Source: Planctomycetes bacterium UBA1135
GTDB lineage: Bacteria; Planctomycetota; UBA1135
Length of the DNA stretch: 19,546 nt
Direction: 5' to 3'
NCBI GenBank assembly: GCA_002311925.1
Contig: DCAK01000021.1
Location: forward strand, 18,881 to 38,426
Positions 8,601 to 13,828 of the stretch are shown here, in pieces (positions within the stretch are counted from its first letter, which is position 1; each line of letters begins with the position of its first letter). Under the pieces are notes generated by a model. That model was not told the DNA's origin, did no database searches, and saw only the letters and a program-made list of their open reading frames with translations. A program made the translations under genes and the position numbers.

Positions 8601-9025
8601 TCCTCGGCCCACTCGGCGACCAGCGAACCCCCAACTCGCCTTGTCTTGGTCCACTTGCCGTGAAACCTGGCCAATTCCCTGACGGCGGCGGCTCGGGCCT
8701 TGGCTAGGTCAACCGGAACCGAATCGTCCGGGGGAAGGCTTGCACGCACTTCTCTGGAGGGTTTGATGACTCCCCTTTGGTCGGCTGCATAGGCGGCCCA
8801 ATCCACGGCCCACATCACCCGCGCGTCGGGATCCTGGACTGCATTGGCGAGAAGAAGTTCCAGAACCGGGCCGGAATCCGGAACCAAGGAAAGGGCGTAA
8901 TCAAGGTGCCTGAAGGCCTCTTCGTGGTCACCCTTCTCCATGGCCGCGCGACCCGCCTCCACGGCCGGAACCCATGGATCCTGTTGAAGGGAGAGAGGGA
9001 CCGATAGCGCCAGGAAGAGAATCAT
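5681..9025 (-). CDS. Secreted multidomain HEXXH metallopeptidase-like protein (peptidase MA-like) with TPR, concanavalin-like and thioredoxin-like parts
   Basis: 1114 residues. Signal peptide at 1-14 (ends LSLQQ). A TPR-like helical pair lies about 20-60. The central domain holds HELTH (H371, E372, H375) followed by GLPGWLSEG with E391, the HEXXH plus downstream Glu layout of gluzincin/peptidase MA-like families, so zinc proteolysis is likely. Residues about 570-630 look TPR-like again. About 780-930 resembles a concanavalin/LamG-type beta sandwich. About 955-1100 resembles a thioredoxin/peroxiredoxin fold (LLLWFPEE, SPALAFVDPAGILLW) but has no cysteine, so redox activity is not expected. The ATG at 9025 overlaps the stop of the cytochrome-type gene as ATGA, implying translational coupling. 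The TAA at 5683-5681 directly abuts the opposing gene's TGA. Substrate is unknown. Confidence 0.85.
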   Translation of the reverse strand: MILFLALSVPLSLQQDPWVPAVEAGRAAMEKGDHEEAFRHLDYALSLVPDSGPVLELLLANAVQDPDARVMWAVDWAAYAADQRGVIKPSREVRASLPPDDSVPVDLAKARAAAVRELARFHGKWTKTRRVGGSLVAEWAEDLGRTLAAPSPLLLNGPAAEFDANLAPDHAGMKRVHTGLQDVIRNAFSSGKPRLALRAARCLRGMAAQASFDDLEGPPAPGWATNMGSAAGAVGRARRLLMDNNRVWTIEELEEMDLIQQREFTQAHGGFGEPGVSLSPRAWYRVETNCGWGTLHGSATTVEHHHVRLVGWYEQDPFVGRPGVLRVVPESHGLEMEGAPFWWAGGFQGGDTTTLKFTCGNIPGLGRGITHELTHRFDGAVFGGLPGWLSEGRATWTGGAYGSIYDTEFVPNHASPGTLLGALNMGYGSQAKLEELVGTGPEEYRDNYTAGYALWVYLNTWAGPDEPEEGEKLVPLYAERIQKYMRGKERRRGNPVQVFASFFADGKEGRPEGMEEFAADFTAFLQGFHWRNKAPWTARYTTKTPRGDPSPTIMDEPTWSWLRGRTEPWFGQDQARVAGEILLEVGRRKEAVDAFTWSLRVDEASDAILEDFAEILQKLGARDAAWVVRFWPRLDGPHRPPASEPAPFLSSLPATRGFLERLAMAARNYASQGLKMAASALAADHDRLAATLGLPLLRMNLEGVKARLEGGDFGIHPFNTPPRALGLGGWGEDGLTGHEDRRVPGLWYTDRQGDLHVGRKEPRKGTDTMDRKSHYRDAFALSEEWQDPGRWKLTAQIEMTTAFVSGGIALGWTRRDRNIRFGFQVGDAAYSAGVKPSAAVPDRLSWSLSDLYVRRGGQAGTVAFKNADPTFSLEILVDGPTAEVTVEGQRVAVVSTLDGRPIQGKIGFFTSQGAMRVRNPVVQRLDRLRWSPAGPALGGGLHPSRPGEDSWRELVRRPVLGLPLSVSGTLLLWFPEETSKKLASLNAGDRLQRVREVLERFFLDFEAEDPSQGVTVVLPKSMDPGVADLLNIDYAKRSPGGFEVAFHQRDIILEESEWTVQGWTSPALAFVDPAGILLWAQRYGRYRTGFPESMRKWMTIHHDHARTGLAGPKE

Positions 9026-11508
9026 CGGACAGCTTCCACCGTGGCCGGGAGAATTCTTTCCGGAGAAAGGGCCCAGCGGAATTTCACGTAGGTCAGGACA
9101 TCGGCCACTTCCTCGTCCGAGAGTCCCGCCACTCCCGGCATCACCAAGTTCCAGGACCGACCCGCAACCTGGATGGGGCCGTCCAGGCCGTTGGTCACAA
9201 TTCGGGCGAGTTCAGCAGCCGGCCTGTCCAACCATTCCGAACCTGCCAGCGGCGGGGCTAGGCCTTCCATGCCATCACCCATGGCTTGGTGGCAGTTGAG
9301 GCAGGTGCGGCGAAACACGCTTCGGCCCCGATTCTTGGCTGCGAGGAGTTGGGGGTCCTCCGGGGCTTCAGTCTCCGGGGTGGGAACCCATTTCAATTTC
9401 CCCGCCAGGATCTCACCCGGCGTTCGAAGAGAGGGGGCTTCGAGGTAAGCGAGCTTTCCCATCACCGGAGGTGCTGTGCCGATGAATGTTCTTCCTTTTG
9501 GAAGGCCAGCAATCAAGCCTGCGACCAGGTCTTCCTTCTGCCAAAGTGGGACGGATTCAGCGAACAGGAAATCGGTCAGGATGGCAAGGAGGTCCTCCTC
9601 CTCTCCCGTAGCGGCCACGCATTGTCCAAGTTCCCGGAAGAGGGGACGCCCACCGGGAGGCGGGGTTTGCCAATCGGGATGGGGGCCAATCGTCCCGAGA
9701 AGGGCGACTTCCAGACCTTGGAGACCCGAGACGGCCCCGGTTCGCAGGGGTGCGTCCGGGGCTCCCGATTTGAGCAGGGCAATCCAGATTTCCCTGGCTT
9801 TCTCGAAAGGGATGTAGGGAAGGCTCAGGGCCAACTGACGGCGGACCTCAATCGGGCCGATTTCCGCAATCCGATGCAGGACGGGAAGGAATTCTTTCGG
9901 AATGCCTGAAGCGAGAGTGGGCTCCAGGATGCGAATGGAGGCGGCTGCCACCGCGGAATCCGGGTCTTCCATGGCCTCAAGGAGAAGGGCAGGGTCTCTG
10001 CTTTCCAGGCCTTCCAAGGTCCAAAGGGCGTGGAGTCGGCCTCGGGCGGAACCTTCCCTCGCCATCTTCTCCAAACTCGGAATCACGGAGAAGTCTTGTC
10101 GGTCGACCAGTACCCGCTGGGCCGTATCCCGCCACCAACCCTCGGGATGAGCGAGGAGCCCGACAAGTTTCTCAGGAGCAGCATCGGACAGGCGAAGGGG
10201 GGCGGCCGGGGAAAAGTCCTCGGGGCTCACCCTCCAGATGCGGCCCAAGCCCAGGGGAGTGGCGAGTCCGCGGTCCTCCACCTGGTGGCGCAGGAAGGAG
10301 GTCATGAACATCCGGTGCTGAATGATTCCCCTGTAGAAGTCCACGACGAACAGGTTTCCGTCGGGCCCGTTGACCAGGTTGACGGGCCGAAAGCGTTCAT
10401 CCGTGGATGCCAGAAATTCTCCATCAGGAGTAGCGATTCGACCCCTGAGGAAACCGTTTTCGTTCTCCACGAGGCACCGCTGCACGAGATTCCCGGCAGT
10501 TTCGCATATGAAAGCATTGCCATGATAGGTTGACGGAAAGGTGGTCCCCCGGTAAATCACAGGACCACAGGCTGCCGTCCACCGGGACAAGCGGCCATCC
10601 TTGAGCAATCCTTCCTGGTAACCGCGGTTGACTCCGGGTGTTAGGTGAACGGGCCAGACCGGACCCTGCCTCAACACCGTGGAATTCACCCCCTTGGCCT
10701 TGCCCAGCCCCGGGTGCCGGACAGCGTAGTGGGAGGGAATGAGGTCGGCGTGAAGTGGGCTGCTGTTGTAGTTGAAGAATAAGCGCCCGACGTCGTCCTT
10801 TGAGATTCCCCATTGGCCACCCCCGCCTGACCTGGATTTTTCCCATCGCCCCGAACGGAATCGATAGCGACGGTTGTGACCGGCGAGGTGAATCCAGTTG
10901 TCCATTCCCCGGAGAAGACCGTTGGGCGAGTGCTCGGGGTTTGCAAGCCCTCCAAGGCCGGTATCGATGCGAGTGACTTCGTCCGCTTCGCCATCCCCGT
11001 CAAAATCCTGGCAGAAAAGGAGGTCGGGGGGTGCAAGGACGAGAACCCCGCCGGGCGCAAAACCCAGGGCCCGGGGAAGGACAAGGCGGTGAAGGAAAAC
11101 GGTCTTCTTGTCCATTCGGCCGTCGCCGTCTTCATCTTCCAAAACGACGATGGAGCCGTTGTCGACTCCTTCCCCCTTGCCATCGGGGTTGGGCATGTAA
11201 CCCTTCATCTCGACCACCCAAAGGCGCCCATCCTCGTCGAACTTCGCCACCACCGGGTCGTTGATGAGAGGTTCGGAGGCTACCAGCTCAATTTTGAATC
11301 CTGGCTCCAGGCGGAAAGTGTCCAGTTCCTCTTCGGGGCTCAGAGCCGGAGCGGGGGGAAGCTGAAGTTCCGGCGGAAGGGGAGTCTGGATTTCATCCTT
11401 CCTGTCGCCCGCTTGACCCTCGGCACTCCCAGCAAAGGCGAGCAAGGCGACGGCAAGAAGGATGAGCCGGAAAACGGGCCCGAGGCCCCAGGGGGAAGCC
11501 AAATCCAT
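9022..11508 (-). CDS. PVC-type beta-propeller/HEAT protein with C-terminal CxxCH cytochrome c domain
   Basis: 828 residues from ATG 11508, which begins a clear signal peptide (hydrophobic 13-28, cleavage near SAEGQ). An upstream ATG at 11562 would bury that signal behind 18 residues and overlap the divergent gene, so it was not used. The N-terminal half is a sugar/sorbosone dehydrogenase-like propeller starting with FRLEPGFKIELVASEP and carrying calcium-like DGDG loops. The middle has HEAT-like helical repeats. The C-terminal domain has a haem site C736-x-x-C739-H740 and a likely axial Met, M790, in LVMPGVAGLSDEE. This architecture is hugely expanded in planctomycetes and verrucomicrobia and is thought to be a periplasmic electron-transferring dehydrogenase; the substrate is usually unknown. 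It is coupled by ATGA to the metallopeptidase-like gene downstream. Confidence 0.92.
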   Translation of the reverse strand: MDLASPWGLGPVFRLILLAVALLAFAGSAEGQAGDRKDEIQTPLPPELQLPPAPALSPEEELDTFRLEPGFKIELVASEPLINDPVVAKFDEDGRLWVVEMKGYMPNPDGKGEGVDNGSIVVLEDEDGDGRMDKKTVFLHRLVLPRALGFAPGGVLVLAPPDLLFCQDFDGDGEADEVTRIDTGLGGLANPEHSPNGLLRGMDNWIHLAGHNRRYRFRSGRWEKSRSGGGGQWGISKDDVGRLFFNYNSSPLHADLIPSHYAVRHPGLGKAKGVNSTVLRQGPVWPVHLTPGVNRGYQEGLLKDGRLSRWTAACGPVIYRGTTFPSTYHGNAFICETAGNLVQRCLVENENGFLRGRIATPDGEFLASTDERFRPVNLVNGPDGNLFVVDFYRGIIQHRMFMTSFLRHQVEDRGLATPLGLGRIWRVSPEDFSPAAPLRLSDAAPEKLVGLLAHPEGWWRDTAQRVLVDRQDFSVIPSLEKMAREGSARGRLHALWTLEGLESRDPALLLEAMEDPDSAVAAASIRILEPTLASGIPKEFLPVLHRIAEIGPIEVRRQLALSLPYIPFEKAREIWIALLKSGAPDAPLRTGAVSGLQGLEVALLGTIGPHPDWQTPPPGGRPLFRELGQCVAATGEEEDLLAILTDFLFAESVPLWQKEDLVAGLIAGLPKGRTFIGTAPPVMGKLAYLEAPSLRTPGEILAGKLKWVPTPETEAPEDPQLLAAKNRGRSVFRRTCLNCHQAMGDGMEGLAPPLAGSEWLDRPAAELARIVTNGLDGPIQVAGRSWNLVMPGVAGLSDEEVADVLTYVKFRWALSPERILPATVEAVR

Positions 11509-11547
11509 GGTCGGGCAGGATAGCCCGCCGGGTAGGATGACTTTCTC
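11509..11547. promoter_or_regulatory. Divergent intergenic region with a small inverted repeat
   Basis: Only 39 bases separate the start of the cytochrome-type gene (minus) from the start of the DUF1080 gene (plus), the head of the sialic acid operon. It contains the inverted repeat CGGGC-N6-GCCCG at 11512-11527, which could be an operator, and AGGA at 11534-11537, a plausible ribosome binding site ten bases before ATG 11548. No convincing promoter boxes were found. The repeat is short and GC-rich, so chance is a real possibility. Confidence 0.3.
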
Positions 11548-12159
11548 ATGCGAATTCACCATTCACTCGGACTGATGGTGGCGCTTTCAATCGGTTGTGT
11601 GCCTTCCCAATCTGAGTCCATCTCTTGGATAGGGCCCGATTTTTCGGCCTGGAAAATTGTGGGTGGAAAGGCGGATTTTCGTTTCGAGAAAGGTGTCCTT
11701 TCAGGGGCCGGGGCGACTGGGGGGAATGCTTTCCTGGTGAGTCGTAAAAGCTTCACGGATTTCGAATTGAAATGCCAGGTGCGGATTCAACCCGGAGGGA
11801 ATTCGGGAATTCAAATTCGCAGCCATATCGGGGAAAACGGAAAAGTTGCCGGCTACCAAATTGAAATCGACCCAAGCGAGAGGGCATGGTCGGGGGGACT
11901 TTTTGATGAAGGGCGGGAGGGGTGGATTGTCTCCCTCGAAGGCAATGAAGAGGCTCGAAAGGCTTTCAAGGTGGGGGAGTGGAATCTCTATCGCATTGAG
12001 TGTCGCGGGTCTCGAATCCGAACTTGGGTGAACGGGATTTCATGCGTGGATTGGAATGAAGCCGGAGACTTATCCGGATTCATTGCATTTCAGGTTCATG
12101 GGGGTGGCAAGACCCAGGTGGATTGGAAGGAAATCGACTTCAAGGAATTCTTCGGATGA
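11548..12159 (+). CDS. DUF1080 / 3-keto-disaccharide hydrolase-domain lipoprotein
   Basis: 203 residues. A short N-terminal hydrophobic stretch ends in LSIGC with C17, a near-fit to a lipobox, so it is probably a lipoprotein. The rest is one jelly-roll domain of the DUF1080 (PF06439) type: the FSAWKIVGGKADFRFEKGVL opening, the GNSGIQIRS strand, and a closing VDWKEIDFKEF strand. The family was renamed for 3-keto-glucoside hydrolases, but many planctomycete members have no tested activity and may simply bind glycans. It is the first gene of the plus-strand operon; its stop overlaps the nagB start (ATGA). Hand counts of several lines give about 50-60% GC here against about 67% in a sampled line of the symporter gene. 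Function within the sialic acid operon is inferred from position only. Confidence 0.85.
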   Translation: MRIHHSLGLMVALSIGCVPSQSESISWIGPDFSAWKIVGGKADFRFEKGVLSGAGATGGNAFLVSRKSFTDFELKCQVRIQPGGNSGIQIRSHIGENGKVAGYQIEIDPSERAWSGGLFDEGREGWIVSLEGNEEARKAFKVGEWNLYRIECRGSRIRTWVNGISCVDWNEAGDLSGFIAFQVHGGGKTQVDWKEIDFKEFFG

Positions 12160-12911
12160 CGCGGGCGCTGGAGGTCCATCCGGGGACGGATGCAGTCGCG
12201 GATGCCGCCGCCGAGCTTGTGACGGACAGAATTCAAAAGGCGGCAAGCCAGGAGTCGCCCTTCGTTCTTGGATTGGCCACCGGCTCCACCATGAAGTCCA
12301 TTTTCTCCAGATTGGTGGACCGGCATCAAGGGGGCGGCCTTTCCTTCGCCGGGGTCGAGATTTTTCATCTCGACGAATATTGGCCCCCCCGGGCCGATGA
12401 CCCTGCCGGATTTGCTGCTTCCTTGGACGCACTCCTGGTTGGCCAAATTGACCTGGCTCCCGGGGCCTTTCATCCCTTTCCGGCAGGGGTCGAGGAGGAT
12501 GAAACCGCCAACGCATGTGCTGCCTACCGCGCATCCATCGCCTCCCGTGGGGGGGTAGACCTGCAATTGGTGGGTATCGGAACGAACGGCCACCTGGCCT
12601 TCAACGAACCCGGCTCGGGACGGGATTCCCGCGCCCGGAAGGTGGAACTGAATCCCGAGACTCTGGCCAGGATGCCGGAGGGTGTGGACTATCACCAAGC
12701 CCTGACTCTCGGTATCGCCGACATCCTGGATTCCAAGGCAATCCTTTTCGTGGCGACCGGGGGCGAGAAAGCGGAGGCCGTCCGCCGCACTCTTGAGGAA
12801 GCCCCCTCTGCTGATTGCCCGGCCTCCTTTCTCCAGGACCACCCGTCCACCACCTGGCTTCTGGACGCCGCGGCGGCCTCTCTTCTCCAAAGCGGAGAAT
12901 CCCAGGATTGA
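12156..12911 (+). CDS. nagB: Glucosamine-6-phosphate deaminase
   Basis: 251 residues, matching the usual NagB length (about 240-270). It converts glucosamine-6-phosphate to fructose-6-phosphate and ammonia, the last step of amino-sugar breakdown, in the cytoplasm. Visible motifs: the phosphate loop LATGSTMKS (about 40-48), FHLDEYW with D73 and E74, and GIGTNGHLAFNEPGS with N144, H146 and E151. The place of the E. coli catalytic Asp141 is Asn here, as in the Gram-positive type of NagB, so this does not suggest inactivity. The C-terminal ALTLGIADIL and ATGGEKAEAVR motifs are also present. ATG 12156 overlaps the preceding stop as ATGA; a longer reading from 12123 would run into the previous gene. 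Its substrate would arrive from GlcNAc via a kinase and NagA that are not in the window. Confidence 0.93.
   Translation: MTRALEVHPGTDAVADAAAELVTDRIQKAASQESPFVLGLATGSTMKSIFSRLVDRHQGGGLSFAGVEIFHLDEYWPPRADDPAGFAASLDALLVGQIDLAPGAFHPFPAGVEEDETANACAAYRASIASRGGVDLQLVGIGTNGHLAFNEPGSGRDSRARKVELNPETLARMPEGVDYHQALTLGIADILDSKAILFVATGGEKAEAVRRTLEEAPSADCPASFLQDHPSTTWLLDAAAASLLQSGESQD
12894..12897 (+). promoter_or_regulatory. Ribosome binding site supporting the TTG start of nanA
   Basis: GGAG inside the 3' end of nagB, ten bases before TTG 12908. It decides the nanA start, because the only longer candidate starts lie deep in nagB and would add residues foreign to the family. Confidence 0.55.
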
Positions 12912-13828
12912 GCCCTAATTTTCCCGGCCTCACGGCGGCGGTTCATACGCCTTTTGATTCCTCCGGTGCTTTGAAGGTTCAGACGGTCCCGGCCCAGGCG
13001 AGTTTCCTGGCGGGTCGGGGAATACTGGGAGTTTTCGTTGGTGGCACCACCGGAGAGTGGCCATCCCTCACCGTCACCGAGAGAATGCATTTGGCCGATG
13101 CCTGGTCCACAGCGGGCTCTCAGAACGGATTGAAGGTCATCATCCATGCCGGGCATTCCGCGTTGGAGGATGCCCGCGCCCTGGCGGGGCATGCCGCCAG
13201 TTTGGGGGTGGATGCCATTTCCACCCTCTCCCCTTCCTTTCTCAAGCCTTCGAGCCTCGGTGCTTTGGTGGATTGGTGCGCCCAAGTTGCCGAACCCGCC
13301 GCCTCTCTTCCCTTTTTCTACTACCACATTCCGGTTCTCACCGGCCTCTCCTTCCCCATGGCGGACTTCCTTCCCCTTGCATCGGAGGAGATTCCCAATT
13401 TTGCCGGGATCAAGTTCACATCCACGGATTTCAACGATTTAGAGGCCTGCGTCAATTTGGCAATGGAGGATGTCGAAATCCTCTTCGGGGTGGATGAAGA
13501 AATCCTTCGAGGATTACAGGCCGGATGTCGAGGAGCCGTGGGCAGTTCCTACAACTTCGCCTCTCCCCTTCACCTGGCCTTGATCGAGGCCCATGAATCG
13601 GGCGCTTTGGATGAGGCGGGTCGACTTCAGAAGCTTGGAGTTCAGGCCATCGAAGCTCTCCAGAAAGCGGGCTATCTCCCGGCCGCGAAACAACTCATGG
13701 GAAGGATGGGAGTCGAGATTGGCAGCGCCCGTCCCCCGCTTGTCCCGGTTTCCGAGGCGGCAATGGACGAGGCGGAAGAAATCCTTCGCGGACTTGGGCA
13801 TCCCGATTGGGGAGGGGGGACTTCATGA
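12908..13828 (+). CDS. nanA: N-acetylneuraminate lyase (DHDPS/NAL aldolase family)
   Basis: 306 residues from a TTG start that overlaps the nagB stop as TTGA and has GGAG ten bases upstream. The enzyme cleaves N-acetylneuraminate to N-acetylmannosamine and pyruvate through a Schiff base. Visible motifs: the pyruvate-binding loop GGTTGEWPSL (45-54), FYYHIPVLTG with the catalytic Tyr at 139, and FAGIKFTSTDF with the Schiff-base Lys at 169. The YYHIP version of the Tyr motif resembles the animal-type lyases more than E. coli NanA (YNIP). Neighbours fit: nagB before, a mutarotase-transporter, 2-epimerase and sialidase-like gene after. Dihydrodipicolinate synthase is the main alternative, but the motif variants and operon context argue for sialic acid. 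Confidence 0.93.
   Translation: MSPNFPGLTAAVHTPFDSSGALKVQTVPAQASFLAGRGILGVFVGGTTGEWPSLTVTERMHLADAWSTAGSQNGLKVIIHAGHSALEDARALAGHAASLGVDAISTLSPSFLKPSSLGALVDWCAQVAEPAASLPFFYYHIPVLTGLSFPMADFLPLASEEIPNFAGIKFTSTDFNDLEACVNLAMEDVEILFGVDEEILRGLQAGCRGAVGSSYNFASPLHLALIEAHESGALDEAGRLQKLGVQAIEALQKAGYLPAAKQLMGRMGVEIGSARPPLVPVSEAAMDEAEEILRGLGHPDWGGGTS
13811..13815 (+). promoter_or_regulatory. Ribosome binding site for the mutarotase-symporter gene
   Basis: GGAGG in the last codons of nanA, nine bases before ATG 13825. It supports ATG 13825 over the upstream candidate at 13807, as does the signal peptide that begins exactly at 13825. Confidence 0.55.

Noticed and set aside
9286..9909. Plus-strand open frame of 207 codons
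   Set aside because: Antisense to the cytochrome c domain and HEAT region; it is explained by high GC.
11509..11562. Upstream ATG at 11562 as start of the cytochrome-type gene
   Set aside because: It would put 18 residues before an otherwise perfect signal peptide and overlap the divergent DUF1080 gene.
12585..12600. Asn in place of the E. coli catalytic Asp141 in NagB (GTNGH) as a sign of inactivity
   Set aside because: The NGH form is normal in the Gram-positive type of the enzyme, and the other catalytic residues are present.
12815..12907. Upstream ATG at 12815 for nanA
   Set aside because: The added residues overlap nagB and do not resemble the lyase N-terminus; TTG 12908 has a ribosome binding site and the usual overlap.
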